Shown: positions 15,542 through 24,617 of the stretch, piece by piece
Position numbering within the stretch: the stretch's first letter is position 1
Layout: each line of letters starts with the position of its first letter
NCBI RefSeq assembly: GCF_013363995.1
Contig: NZ_JABWGO010000007.1
Coordinates: forward strand, 248,001 to 312,000
From: Nonomuraea rhodomycinica
GTDB lineage: Bacteria > Actinomycetota > Actinomycetes > Streptosporangiales > Streptosporangiaceae
Direction of reading: 5' to 3'
DNA length: 64,000 nt
Notes under the pieces: model-generated
Seen by the model: only the letters and a program-made list of their open reading frames with translations
What the model was told of the DNA's origin: nothing
The model's database searches: none
Translations under genes and position numbers: made by a program

Positions 15542-17668
15542 ATGCAGGACCAGGCCACCACCATCTTCGGCCCCGAGGGCGACGACGCCCCGGGCCTGGA
15601 CGAGCTGCTGGCCCATGCGGTGGGCGGCACCGGGGCGCACATGGGCGCCCTCTACCTCCTCGCGCCCGAGGGCGACACCCTGCGCATGGAGTCGACGATC
15701 GGGCTCCCCACGCCCATCGCCAGCCAGTGGTCCAGGCTCCGCCTGGACAGCCGGGTCCCCGGCCCGGCCGCGGTGCGTGAGAGGCGCCTGGTGTGGGTGC
15801 CCGGTCAGGAGGAGATGGCGCGGCACTACCCCGACGCAGCCCTCACCCTGCCGTATCCCTTCTCGACGGTCGCCGCGCCGATCCGCACCGACGAGCACGA
15901 CTGGGGCGTGCTCGTCCTGTTGTGGCCCGCGCCGCACGCCCCCGAGCTCAGCCGGCAGGAGCGGGACGTCATCGAGCTCGACTGCCGCCGGATGGCGGTC
16001 CTGCTGCGGCGGGCGGCCGAGAGCGGGTACCCGGTCGTGCCCGGCGAACGGCCCCGGCTCCTCACCGTCGGCCGGAGCGTCGAGGCCGATCCCGAGGAGG
16101 CGCGGGCCGCGCTCGACTACGTCAACCGGCTGCCCGAGGGCGGCTGCGCTCTCGACATGGACGGCCGCGTCACGTTCATGACGCAGACGGCGGCCGACCT
16201 GCTCGGCGGCAAGCTGTCCGAGCTGGTCGGGGCCCGGCCGTGGGAAGTGCTGCCGTGGCTGCGGGACCCGGTCTTCGAGGACAACTACCGGGCCGCCGCG
16301 CTCAGCAACCAGATCACCGCGTTCACCGCCTGCAACCCGCGCGGCGAGCGGCTGGCCTTCGAGCTGCACTCCGACCCGTCGGGCATCAGCGTCCGGATCG
16401 TCCCCGTCCCCGGACCGGTCCGCCAGGACGCGCCGGGGGAGACCGGGCACCTCATCAGGCCGATCCGGGCCGACACGCTCTACAACCTGGTCCACCTCGC
16501 GACCACCCTCACCCGGGCCGTCACCGTCCAGGACGTCGTGGACCTCGTCGCCGAGCAGGTCATGGTGGTCTGCGAGGCCCAGGGCATGGCCGTCCTGCTC
16601 GCCGAGAACGGCCGGATGCTGGTGGTCGGCTCCCGCAACTACGAGCCGGAGATCATCGACCACTTCGACGGCCTGCCGCTCACCGCGCACACCGCGAGCC
16701 AGCACGTCATGATCACGGGCGAGGCCGAGTTCTTCGGTAGTTGGGAGGAAATGGCCGGCCGGCACCGCGACGCGGTGCCCCAGCCCGGCATGGCGGCCTG
16801 GGCGGTGCTCCCGCTCATCGCCTCCGACCGCCCCATCGGCACCGTCGTCCTCGCGTACGAGCGCCCGCGCGTCTTCACCGCCGACGAGCGGGCCACGCTC
16901 ACCTCGCTGGCCGGGCTCGTCGCCCAGGCCCTGGAGCGTGCCCGGCTCTACGACGTCAAGCACCACCTGGCCGAGGCCCTCCAGGCGAGCCTGCTGCCGA
17001 GCGCGCTGCCCAGCGTGCCGGGGCTCGACGTGGCCGCGCGGTACCTGCCCGCCACGCGCGGCATGGACATCGGCGGCGACTTCTACGACCTCATCAGGCT
17101 GGACGAGAGCATGGCCGCCGCCGTCATCGGCGACGTCCAGGGCCACGACATGACCGCCGCCGCCCTCATGGGGCAGGTGCGCACCGCCATCCACGCCCAC
17201 GCGACCGCGGGCGCGAGTCCCGGCGAGGTCCTCTTCCACACCAACCGGCTGCTCATCGACCTCGCGCCCGACCTGTTCACCAGCTGCCTGTACGTCAACC
17301 TGGACCTGGAGCGGCACGTCGCGTGCCTGGCCAGCGCCGGCCACCTGCCGCCCCTGCTGCTGCCGCCCGGCGAGCCCGCGCGGATCGCGGAGCTGCCCGC
17401 GGGGCTGCTGCTCGGGCTGGACCCGGACGCCGACTACCCGACGATGGAGCTGCCCCTGCCGCCCGGGTCGATGCTGGCGCTCTACACCGACGGGCTGATC
17501 GAGGCGCCGGGCATCGACATCGGCGAGGGCATGGAGGCCCTGGGCCGCCGCCTCACCCGCTGCGCCGGCCGTCCGCTGGCCGTCGTCGCGCAGACGCTCA
17601 TCGACCACGCGCTCGACGTCCAGCAGCGTACGGACGACATCGCGCTGCTGCTGCTGAAGCACCCCTGA
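15542..17668 (+). CDS. GAF-PAS-GAF PP2C (SpoIIE-type) phosphatase
   Basis: A 708-aa cytoplasmic phosphatase that would dephosphorylate an anti-sigma-factor antagonist. Domains: GAF about 10-165, PAS about 200-300 (LPEGGCALDMDGRVTFM), GAF about 315-470, SpoIIE/PP2C about 490-708 with MDIGGDFYDLI, GDVQGHD (metal-binding Asp residues), SAGHLPPLLL and LYTDGLIE. There is no kinase or STAS domain, so its partner is elsewhere. The ATG at 15542 has GAGG upstream. A similar enzyme with ANTAR domain lies at 40.1 kb. Confidence 0.9.
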   Translation: MQDQATTIFGPEGDDAPGLDELLAHAVGGTGAHMGALYLLAPEGDTLRMESTIGLPTPIASQWSRLRLDSRVPGPAAVRERRLVWVPGQEEMARHYPDAALTLPYPFSTVAAPIRTDEHDWGVLVLLWPAPHAPELSRQERDVIELDCRRMAVLLRRAAESGYPVVPGERPRLLTVGRSVEADPEEARAALDYVNRLPEGGCALDMDGRVTFMTQTAADLLGGKLSELVGARPWEVLPWLRDPVFEDNYRAAALSNQITAFTACNPRGERLAFELHSDPSGISVRIVPVPGPVRQDAPGETGHLIRPIRADTLYNLVHLATTLTRAVTVQDVVDLVAEQVMVVCEAQGMAVLLAENGRMLVVGSRNYEPEIIDHFDGLPLTAHTASQHVMITGEAEFFGSWEEMAGRHRDAVPQPGMAAWAVLPLIASDRPIGTVVLAYERPRVFTADERATLTSLAGLVAQALERARLYDVKHHLAEALQASLLPSALPSVPGLDVAARYLPATRGMDIGGDFYDLIRLDESMAAAVIGDVQGHDMTAAALMGQVRTAIHAHATAGASPGEVLFHTNRLLIDLAPDLFTSCLYVNLDLERHVACLASAGHLPPLLLPPGEPARIAELPAGLLLGLDPDADYPTMELPLPPGSMLALYTDGLIEAPGIDIGEGMEALGRRLTRCAGRPLAVVAQTLIDHALDVQQRTDDIALLLLKHP

Positions 17669-17735
17669 GATCACCCGAGTAGCTGGAACACCCGGCTTGA
17701 CGCCCTGCTCCCATGCCCCTATAAACAGGTTATAT

Positions 17736-17750
17736 CTACTAAATAAGTGG
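17736..17750. promoter_or_regulatory. possible Rrf2-type operator
   Basis: CTACTAAATAAGTGG is an imperfect AT-rich dyad in an otherwise GC-rich leader, 17 bp upstream of the importer operon whose last gene is an Rrf2 regulator. AT-rich dyads of this kind suit Rrf2 proteins; no binding data. Confidence 0.35.
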
Positions 17751-17766
17751 GGAATAGGGAGAACCA

Positions 17767-18825
17767 ATGAACGCACGCGGGCTTCGCGGGGTGGTGGCCG
17801 CCATGGCGGCTCTGGCACTCACGACCTTGACCGCGGCCTGCGGCGGGTCCGGCGGCGGCGACACCGGGGCCGGCGCCGCACCGGCCGAGGTGCGGCTCGG
17901 GTTCTTCCCGAACATCACCCACGCCACCGCCCTCGTCGGCGTCGAGAAGGGCCTGTTCGCCAAGCACCTCGGCGCCGGCACCACGCTCAAGACCAGCACC
18001 TTCAACGCCGGCCCCGCCGCGATCGAGGCCGTCTTCTCCGGCGCCGTCGACGCCACCTACGTCGGCCCCAACCCGGCCATCAACGCCTGGTCCAAGTCCA
18101 AGGGCAAAGCCATCAAGATCGTGGCGGGGGCGGCCTCCGGCGGCGTGTTCCTCGTCGTCAAGCCCGGCATCACCACGCCCGAGCAGCTCAAGGGCAAGAA
18201 GATCGCCACCCCGCAGCTCGGCAACACCCAGGACGTCGCGCTGCGCTACTGGCTGACCGAGAAGGGCCTCAAGACCGACACCAAGGGCGGCGGCGACGTC
18301 CACATCGTCCCGCAGGAGAACTCCCAGACCATCCAGACGTTCGCCACCGGCGACATCGACGGCGCCTGGGTGCCCGAGCCGTTCGCCAGCCGCCTCATCA
18401 AGGAGAGCGGCGGCAAGGTCCTCGTCGACGAGCGCGACCTGTGGCCGAACAAGCAGTTCGTCATCACCCACCTGATCGTCCGGCAGGAGTTCCTCAAGGA
18501 GCACCCCGACACGGTCCGCAAGCTCATCGAGGCGCACGTCGAGGCCAACGACCTCATCAAGTCCGACCCGGCCGGGTCGGCGCAGACCGCCAACGCCGCC
18601 CTGCAGAAGCTGACCGGCAAGGCGCTCAAGCCCGAGGTCCTCGACAGCGCGTTCAAGAACATCACGTTCACCGACGACCCGATCGCCTCGTCGCTGGTCA
18701 CCAGCGCCGAGCACGCCACCAAGGTGGGCCTGCTGGACGAGGTCGACCTGAACGGCATCTACGACCTCAAGATCCTCAACGAGGTCCTGGCCGCCAAGGG
18801 CCAGTCGGCCATCTCGGACAAGTGA
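17767..18825 (+). CDS. NitT/TauT ABC importer, substrate-binding lipoprotein
   Basis: A 352-aa periplasm-side solute receptor of the NMT1/SsuA/TauA group. It has a lipoprotein signal with lipobox LTAAC at about residue 24, then the first strand VRLGFFPNITHATALVG, FNAGPAAIEAVFSGAVDATYVGPNP and GAWVPEPFAS typical of the family. It would deliver a sulfonate, taurine, nitrate or thiamine-precursor-like ligand to the adjacent permease and ATPase; the C-terminal Rrf2 partner makes an organosulfur ligand most likely (inference). The stop begins a four-copy 15-bp repeat. Confidence 0.9.
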   Translation: MNARGLRGVVAAMAALALTTLTAACGGSGGGDTGAGAAPAEVRLGFFPNITHATALVGVEKGLFAKHLGAGTTLKTSTFNAGPAAIEAVFSGAVDATYVGPNPAINAWSKSKGKAIKIVAGAASGGVFLVVKPGITTPEQLKGKKIATPQLGNTQDVALRYWLTEKGLKTDTKGGGDVHIVPQENSQTIQTFATGDIDGAWVPEPFASRLIKESGGKVLVDERDLWPNKQFVITHLIVRQEFLKEHPDTVRKLIEAHVEANDLIKSDPAGSAQTANAALQKLTGKALKPEVLDSAFKNITFTDDPIASSLVTSAEHATKVGLLDEVDLNGIYDLKILNEVLAAKGQSAISDK

Positions 18826-18870
18826 CTCCCGGACAAGTGACTCCCGGACGAGTGACTCCCGGACAAGTGA
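18811..18870 (+). repeat. 15-bp repeat, four copies, each ending in a stop codon
   Basis: Four consecutive 15-mers: the coding end ATCTCGGACAAGTGA, then CTCCCGGACAAGTGA, CTCCCGGACGAGTGA and CTCCCGGACAAGTGA. The period is five codons, so each copy keeps the reading frame and presents the final Asp-Lys/Glu-stop again. Confidence 0.95.
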
Positions 18871-18880
18871 CGGAGGTGCC

Positions 18881-19714
18881 ATGACCGCTCCGCTGACGGA
18901 GCAGGCCGGCGGGCGGACCGACGGGCAGCAGCCCGCCGTCCGTCTCCAGGCCGTCTCCAAGACGTACGGGCAGGGCAAGGCGAGCCTGCCGGCCCTGGAC
19001 AACGTCGCCCTCGACGTCGCGCCCGGCGAGTTCGTCTGCCTGCTCGGCGCCTCCGGCTGCGGCAAGAGCACGCTGCTGTCGCTGGTCGCCGGGCTCGACG
19101 CCCCCACCGCGGGCCGCATCGACGTCGACCGGCGGCGGATCGCGCTCATGTTCCAGGAGCCCGCGCTGTTCCCGTGGCTGACCGTCTCGGCCAACGTCGA
19201 GATGGCGCTGCGGGCCAAGGGGCTCGGCAAGCGGGAGCGGCGCGCCAGGGCGGCGGAGTACCTGGAGACCGTCCACCTCGGCGGGTTCGGCCACAAGCGA
19301 CCCCACGAGCTGTCGGGCGGCATGCGGCAGCGCGTCTCGCTGGCCCGGGCGCTCGCCCAGGACGCCGACGTGCTGCTCATGGACGAGCCGTTCGGCGCGC
19401 TCGACGCGATGACCCGCGACCTGCTCCACGACGAGCTGGAGCGCGTCTGGCGCGAGCGCGACCTCGCCGTCCTGTTCGTCACCCACAACGTCCGCGAGGC
19501 CGTCCGGCTCGGCGACCGGGTCGTGCTGCTGTCCAGCCGCCCCGGCCGGGTCGTCGAGGACTTCCCGGTCACGCTGCCGCGGCCCCGCCGTACCGACTCG
19601 GCCGAGGTCGCCGAGCAGGCCGGCGAGATCACCCGGCGCCTGCGCGAAGAGGTCATGCGCCACGGCGCCGCGCCGAACCGCGTCCCCCGGGAGGCGACCG
19701 CCGATGGCCGCTGA
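18881..19714 (+). CDS. NitT/TauT ABC importer, ATPase
   Basis: A 277-aa ABC ATPase powering the importer at the membrane. Walker A is GASGCGKST (about 50-58), Q-loop FQEPALFPWL, signature LSGGMRQRVS, Walker B VLLMDEPFGALD, and H-loop FVTHNVREAV, matching SsuB/TauB. GGAGG before ATG 18881 supports the start. It is 55 bp downstream of the binding protein, behind the 15-bp repeat, and 53 bp before the permease; its last codons (CGATGGCCGCTGAC) are duplicated at the permease start. Confidence 0.95.
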   Translation: MTAPLTEQAGGRTDGQQPAVRLQAVSKTYGQGKASLPALDNVALDVAPGEFVCLLGASGCGKSTLLSLVAGLDAPTAGRIDVDRRRIALMFQEPALFPWLTVSANVEMALRAKGLGKRERRARAAEYLETVHLGGFGHKRPHELSGGMRQRVSLARALAQDADVLLMDEPFGALDAMTRDLLHDELERVWRERDLAVLFVTHNVREAVRLGDRVVLLSSRPGRVVEDFPVTLPRPRRTDSAEVAEQAGEITRRLREEVMRHGAAPNRVPREATADGR

Positions 19715-19767
19715 CCCGCCGGCCGCCGCAACCCCGGCCCCGCCCCTCGCACTGGAGGTCGCCTCCG

Positions 19768-20628
19768 ATGGCCGCTGACACGCACGCCCGGCAGATCGCC
19801 GGGCTCGACGCCCTGGAGCTGGCGCCCGCCCGCCGCGCCGGCCTGCTCACCCGCGTCTGGGCCGGCACGTGGCCCGTCGTCCTGGCCGTCGTCCTCGTGC
19901 TCGCCGCCTGGGAGCTCGTGGTGCTCGCCGGGTGGTGGCCCGAGTACGTCTTCGCCGGGCCCGTGACCACGCTCACCGAGCTCGGCCACCGCCTCGGCGA
20001 GGCCGAGTTCTACCAGGCCCTGACGGTCACCATGCGCCGCGCCGTCGCCGGGTTCGCCCTCGCGATCGCCGTCGGGCTGGTCGTCGGCGCGCTGGTGTCG
20101 CGCATCCGGCCGCTGCGCCGCGCCGTCGGCTCGCTCATCACCGGGCTCCAGACGATGCCGTCCATCGCCTGGTTCCCGCTCGCGATCCTGCTGTTCGGGC
20201 TGAGCGAGAGCGCGATCCTGTTCGTGGTGGTGCTCGGGGCCGCGCCGTCCGTCGCCAACGGCCTGATCGCCGGCGTCGACTACACCCCGCCCATCCTGCT
20301 GCGGGCCGGGCACATGCTGGGCTTCCGGCGGCTCACGCTGTACCGGCACGTCATCCTGCCGGCCTCGCTGCCGTCGTTCCTGGCCGGGCTCAAGCAGGGC
20401 TGGGCGTTCGCCTGGCGCTCCCTGATGGCCGGCGAACTGCTCGTCATCATCGCCAACCGGCCGTCGCTCGGCGAGCAGCTCCACTTCGCGCGCGAGCTGG
20501 CCGACTCGCCCGGCCTGCTCGCCACCATGATCGTGATCCTCGTCGTCGGCATCCTCGTGGACCGGCTGTTCGGGCTGGCCGACAACGCCCTGCGCCGCCG
20601 CTGGGGCCTGCACCAGGTGACCGCCTGA
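19768..20628 (+). CDS. NitT/TauT ABC importer, permease
   Basis: A 286-aa inner-membrane permease with about six helices. The EAA loop that docks the ATPase is AGHMLGFRRLTLYRHVILPASLPSFLAGL, and GLQTMPSIAWFPLAILLFG and GWAFAWRSLMAGELL are family-typical. The start is ATG 19768 (MAADTHARQ). The gene follows the ATPase and precedes the Rrf2 regulator by five bases, so the four genes form one operon. Confidence 0.93.
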   Translation: MAADTHARQIAGLDALELAPARRAGLLTRVWAGTWPVVLAVVLVLAAWELVVLAGWWPEYVFAGPVTTLTELGHRLGEAEFYQALTVTMRRAVAGFALAIAVGLVVGALVSRIRPLRRAVGSLITGLQTMPSIAWFPLAILLFGLSESAILFVVVLGAAPSVANGLIAGVDYTPPILLRAGHMLGFRRLTLYRHVILPASLPSFLAGLKQGWAFAWRSLMAGELLVIIANRPSLGEQLHFARELADSPGLLATMIVILVVGILVDRLFGLADNALRRRWGLHQVTA

Positions 20629-20633
20629 ACGAC

Positions 20634-21290
20634 ATGCGGATCTCCGCCCGGACCCAGTACGCCCTGAGAGCCGCCGCCGAGCTGGCCGCCGCCCCGCCCG
20701 GGCCGGTGCCCGCCGAGCGCATCGCGGCGGCCCAGGGCATTCCCCGCAAGTTCCTCGACAACATCCTGCTCCAGTTGCGCCGCGCCGGCCTCCTGCACAG
20801 CCAGCGCGGCCCCGACGGCGGCTACTGGCTCGCCCACCCGAAGGAGCAGATCAGCCTGGCCGACATCATCACGGTGGTGGAGGGCGTGCCGGAAGGGGGT
20901 GACCACGGCGGGTACCCGGGGGTGGCGCGGCCCCTGGCGGACGTGTGGAGCGCGTTACGGGACCACGAGGAGACGCTGCTGTCGGAGATCACTCTCGCCC
21001 ACGTGGCCGAGGGCGCCCTCCCACCGCCCCACGACCACCCCCGCCCGCCCCTCCCGACGCCCTCTCCGCCGTCCCTGCCGTCCCCGCCGGACGAGACGTC
21101 GGGGGAGGAGGGGTCCTCCGGGGATGACAGGTCGTCCCGGGAGGACCGGTCGTCTCCTCACGACCGGTCGTCTCCTCACGACCGGTCGTCTCCTCACGAA
21201 CGGTCGTCTCCTCACCAACGGTCGTCTTCTCACGACCCGTCGCCCGCGCCGGACGGGGCCGCAGCCCGGCTCGCCACCCGGCCCGGCTGA
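20634..21290 (+). CDS. Rrf2-family regulator with long repeat-containing tail
   Basis: A 218-aa regulator. Residues 1-80 are a typical Rrf2 winged helix (MRISARTQYALRAAAELA, IPRKFLDNILLQLRRAGLL, SQRGPDGGYWLA). The three cysteines of Fe-S Rrf2 proteins (IscR, NsrR) are absent, so it resembles the CymR-like, non-cluster group that senses sulfur status through partners. After residue 130 the protein becomes Pro/Ser/His/Asp-rich with the repeated hexapeptide RSSPHD; typical family length is about 150. The last gene of the importer operon, it probably represses its own operon. Confidence 0.85.
   Translation: MRISARTQYALRAAAELAAAPPGPVPAERIAAAQGIPRKFLDNILLQLRRAGLLHSQRGPDGGYWLAHPKEQISLADIITVVEGVPEGGDHGGYPGVARPLADVWSALRDHEETLLSEITLAHVAEGALPPPHDHPRPPLPTPSPPSLPSPPDETSGEEGSSGDDRSSREDRSSPHDRSSPHDRSSPHERSSPHQRSSSHDPSPAPDGAAARLATRPG
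21130..21237 (+). repeat. 18-bp minisatellite in the Rrf2 gene, six copies
   Basis: Six 18-bp units of the type GGTCGTCTCCTCACGACC encode the C-terminal RSSPHD repeats. Units 2 and 3 are identical; the others differ by one or a few bases. The period is a multiple of three, so copy number can change without frameshift. Confidence 0.93.
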
Positions 21291-21344
21291 GGCAGGGACG
21301 GTCCCGGCGGCGGCCTCCGCCGCGGAGGGTGCCAGGATTGGCGC

Positions 21345-24194
21345 ATGTCCGGGCTGGTGGAGCTGTGTGGGAGAGAAGCGGAGGCGGGAGCGATCGCGGC
21401 CTCGCTGGCCGGAGCCCGCCGCGGCGAGAGCGCCCTGCTCGTGCTGCGCGGCGAGCCCGGCATAGGCAAGACCGCGTTGCTCGACCACGCGGTCGCGGCG
21501 GCCGGCGATCTGCGGCTGCTTCGGGGCACGGGGGTCGAGTCCGAGGCGGAGTTGCCGTTCGCGGGGCTGGAGATGGTGCTGCGTCCGGCGCTCGGGTGCC
21601 TTCCGGCGCTGCCCGCTCCGCAGCGTGCGGCGCTGGAGTCGGCCTTCGGGCTCGGCTCGGGGTCCGGCGCCGACCCGATGCTCGTCGGGCTCGCGACGCT
21701 GTCGCTCCTCACCGAGTACGCGAACGAGGACGGGCTGCTGTGCGTGGTCGACGACGCGCAATGGCTCGACCGGGCGTCCCGGGACGCGCTGCTGTTCGCC
21801 GCCCGGCGGCTGCGGGCCGAGGGGGTGGTCATGCTCTTCGCCGCGCGTGACGGCGAGGGCTCCTTCCCGGCGCCCGGCCTTCCGGAGCTGCGCCTGCCCG
21901 GGCTGCGCCCGGAGGCGGCCGCGGCGCTGCTGGACCGTCACCCGCTGCCGCCCGCGCTGCGCTTCCGGCTGCTGGCCGAGGCGCGGGGCAACCCGCTGGC
22001 CCTGCTGGAGCTGCCCGTCGCGCTGGGCGCCGAACCGGCCGCCGCGTTCGCCCCTGGGGCGCTGCCCATGACCAGCCGGCTGCAGCTGACCTTCCACGGC
22101 CAGGTCAGCCGGATTCCGGAGGCGTCCCAGACGCTGCTGCTGGTCGCCGCGGCCGACGACGCCGGCGACCTGGCCGCGATCCTGCGGGCCGCCGCGACCC
22201 TGGGGGCGGGCGTCGAGGACCTGCTGCCGGCCGAGCGGGCGGGGCTCGTCGTCCGCGGCGGCCCCGACGACGCTCTCCGCTTCCGCCACCCGCTGATCCG
22301 CGCCGCCGTCTACCAGCGCGCGCCGCTCGCCCACCGCCTGGCGGTCCACCGCGCGCTGGCCGCGGCTCTCGACGGCCCCGAGCACGCCGACCGCCGGGCC
22401 TGGCACCTGGCGGCCGCGGCCACCGGCCCCGACGAGGAGGCCGCCAACGCCCTCGAACACGCCGCGGCCCGCGCCCGCGAACGCAGCGGCTACGAGGCCG
22501 CGGCGGCGGCCTGCGAACGCGCGGCCCGCCTGAGCGCCGACCCCGGGGCGAGGGCCCGCCGGGAGGCCATGGCCGCCGAGGCCGCCCTGGAGACCGGCGA
22601 CCTGGAGCGGGCCGGCGACCTGGCGCGCCGCGCGGACGCAGGGGCCGGCGGCCTTCCGGCCGTGCGCGCGAGGCTGGCCCAGGTCCAGGCCCTCGCCGAC
22701 TTCTGGAAGGGCTCCTATCCGGTCGCCCATCAGCGGCTGCTCGACGGCGCCGCGCTCATCAGCGGCGCCGACCCGGCCGGGCTCGTCGTCGGTGCCGATT
22801 CGGCCGAGCGCCTCGGAGGCGCCGACCCCGCCGAGCGCATCGGAGGCAAAGACCCCGCCGAGCGCATCGGCGGCGCAGACCCCGCCCAGGCCGCGCAGAT
22901 GCTGATCCAGGCCCTGCACACCGCCTGGTACCTCGGAGAACGGCAGCTCGCGGCGACCCTGGAGCGGCTGTCGGCGCTGCCGCTCGCCGACACCGACCCT
23001 CTGGCGCCGATCGCCCGCTTCCTCGTGCACCTGCTGCACACCGGCGGGACAGAGCAGCCTCCGCTGCTGGGCGAGACGCTCGACACGGTGCGCCGTCGCG
23101 GCGAGGCGCCCGACCAGGCCCTGATGATCCTGTGCGGCGCGGCACTGGCCCGGGGCCAGGACGCCGACGCCTACCTGCTGGCGAACACGCTCGCGGCCGG
23201 ACACCGGGCACGGGGCAGGGCCGGACGGCTGCCCACGGTGCTGTTCTTCGCGGCCGAGGGCGAGGTGTTCACCGGCCGCCACCTGGACGCGCTGACCACG
23301 GCGACCGAGGCGCTCGGCCTCGCCCGCGACACCGGGCAGCAGCAGTGGGTCAGCCAGTTCAGCAGCGTGCTGGCCTACCTCGACGCGGCCAGGGGCGAGG
23401 AGGACGCCTGCGGGCGGCACGCCGAGGCCGGCCTGGCCGGAGGGGCCGCCGGAGCGATCTCTCCGGGGGCTCCCTGGGCGTACTGGGCCCTCGGCCTGCT
23501 GGACCTGGGCCTGGGGCGCGCCGAAGCCGCCCTCTCGCGCTTCGAGCGCCTGGCCCGCGAACCGATGCGCCACCACATCTGCGCCACCCGTTCCACCCCC
23601 GACCTGGTGGAGTCGGCCGTACGGGTCGGGGCGCCGGAACGCGCGGCCGAGCCGCTGGCCCGCTTCGAACGGTGGGCGGAGTCGGTCCGGCAGCCCTGGG
23701 CCGACGCGCTCGTCCTGCGCTGCCGGGGCCTGCTGGGCGCCGACGAGCGGGCCGAGCAGTCGTACGCGGCGGCACTCAAGCTCCACGACCAGGACAGCCG
23801 CCCGGTCGAGTACGCCAGGACGGCGCTGCTGTACGGCGAGTGGCTGCGCCGGGCGCGCCGCAAGGCGGAGGCGCGCGGCCTGCTGAATGGCGCGCTGGAG
23901 GTCTTCGACCGGCTCGGCATGGCGCCGTGGGCGGAACGGGCCCGCGGCGAGCTCACCGCGACCGGCGCCCAGGACCAGGGGGCGCGCGCCGGTGAGGGAG
24001 CGGCGGCGACGCTCACCCCGCAGGAGCTGCAGATCGTCCGGCTCGCCGCGCAGGGCCTGTCCAACCGGGACATCGCGGCGCAGCTGTTCCTCAGCCACCG
24101 CACGGTCGGCTACCACCTCTACAAGGCGTATCCCAAGCTCGGCGTCGCCTCCCGCGGCGAGCTCAAGGACCTTGCCGTCGGTCCGGGGCTGTGA
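21345..24194 (+). CDS. large LuxR-family ATPase regulator (MalT-like)
   Basis: A 949-aa STAND regulator. Walker A GEPGIGKT at 36-43, Walker B LLCVVDDA at 131-138, a long helical TPR-like middle, and a C-terminal LuxR HTH (about 885-949: LTPQELQIVRLAAQGLSNRD, then FLSHRTVGYHLYKAYPKLGV). Binding of a ligand and ATP would drive oligomerisation on DNA; the ligand is unknown. Near residues 475-515 there is a nine-residue repeat (GADPAERIG) with no counterpart in typical relatives. It is followed after 13 bp by a cupin gene. Confidence 0.9.
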   Translation: MSGLVELCGREAEAGAIAASLAGARRGESALLVLRGEPGIGKTALLDHAVAAAGDLRLLRGTGVESEAELPFAGLEMVLRPALGCLPALPAPQRAALESAFGLGSGSGADPMLVGLATLSLLTEYANEDGLLCVVDDAQWLDRASRDALLFAARRLRAEGVVMLFAARDGEGSFPAPGLPELRLPGLRPEAAAALLDRHPLPPALRFRLLAEARGNPLALLELPVALGAEPAAAFAPGALPMTSRLQLTFHGQVSRIPEASQTLLLVAAADDAGDLAAILRAAATLGAGVEDLLPAERAGLVVRGGPDDALRFRHPLIRAAVYQRAPLAHRLAVHRALAAALDGPEHADRRAWHLAAAATGPDEEAANALEHAAARARERSGYEAAAAACERAARLSADPGARARREAMAAEAALETGDLERAGDLARRADAGAGGLPAVRARLAQVQALADFWKGSYPVAHQRLLDGAALISGADPAGLVVGADSAERLGGADPAERIGGKDPAERIGGADPAQAAQMLIQALHTAWYLGERQLAATLERLSALPLADTDPLAPIARFLVHLLHTGGTEQPPLLGETLDTVRRRGEAPDQALMILCGAALARGQDADAYLLANTLAAGHRARGRAGRLPTVLFFAAEGEVFTGRHLDALTTATEALGLARDTGQQQWVSQFSSVLAYLDAARGEEDACGRHAEAGLAGGAAGAISPGAPWAYWALGLLDLGLGRAEAALSRFERLAREPMRHHICATRSTPDLVESAVRVGAPERAAEPLARFERWAESVRQPWADALVLRCRGLLGADERAEQSYAAALKLHDQDSRPVEYARTALLYGEWLRRARRKAEARGLLNGALEVFDRLGMAPWAERARGELTATGAQDQGARAGEGAAATLTPQELQIVRLAAQGLSNRDIAAQLFLSHRTVGYHLYKAYPKLGVASRGELKDLAVGPGL
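22791..22887 (+). repeat. 27-bp minisatellite in the LuxR ATPase gene
   Basis: Three full 27-bp units (22791-22817, 22818-22844, 22845-22871) and a partial fourth encode GADSAERLG, GADPAERIG, GKDPAERIG, GADPAQ. The period keeps the frame. Confidence 0.9.
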
Positions 24195-24207
24195 GTACCT
24201 TGGCCCG

Positions 24208-24543
24208 ATGACCCCGCCAGAACAGGTCCTACCTGGGCAGACACTGCCCGTCGACGTCGACGCCGTCCCCGCGGTGGAGCTCGGCCCCGGAGTGCACGTG
24301 CGGATGCTCCCGGGGATGGAGGGGATCAGGACCTGGGTCGTCGATCTCGCGCCGGGCGCGGAGTGGCCGGAGCTGGACGTCCACGAGACGTACGGCGAGG
24401 CGTACTTCGTGGTCCACGGCGAGCTCATCGAGGGCGAGCGCACCCACGGCCCGGGCACCTACGTCGCCTTCGGGCCGAGGACCAGCCATCGGCCCCGCTC
24501 CGAGACCGGCGTGCGGGCCTTCGGCTTCAACTACGACGTGTGA
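24208..24543 (+). CDS. small cupin-domain protein
   Basis: A 111-aa single-domain cupin. The beta-barrel core is visible (WVVDLAPGAEWPELDVHETYGEAYFVVHGELIEGERTHGPGTYVAFGPRTSH), with H, E and H positions that could bind a metal. It starts with ATG 24208, 13 bp after the LuxR gene, so it may be co-transcribed. The function is not deducible; relatives are sugar- or amine-related small cupins. Confidence 0.8.
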   Translation: MTPPEQVLPGQTLPVDVDAVPAVELGPGVHVRMLPGMEGIRTWVVDLAPGAEWPELDVHETYGEAYFVVHGELIEGERTHGPGTYVAFGPRTSHRPRSETGVRAFGFNYDV

Positions 24544-24617
24544 CCGGGCCCGGCGACGATCGTCGTGGTCGTCGTGGTCGTCGTGGTCGTCGGGGCGGGG
24601 GCGGACCGGTGACCGGG

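Noticed and set aside
21130..21237. CRISPR-like spacing of 18-bp units
   Set aside because: Units are directly tandem with no unique spacers and are translated within the Rrf2 gene.
15473..24458. Several minus-strand frames of 780-1170 codons
   Set aside because: They mirror the phosphatase, ABC and LuxR genes and contain no recognisable domain.
24560..24600. GTCGTG repeats after the cupin gene
   Set aside because: Simple low-complexity run without terminator or coding features; noted only as part of general repeat richness.
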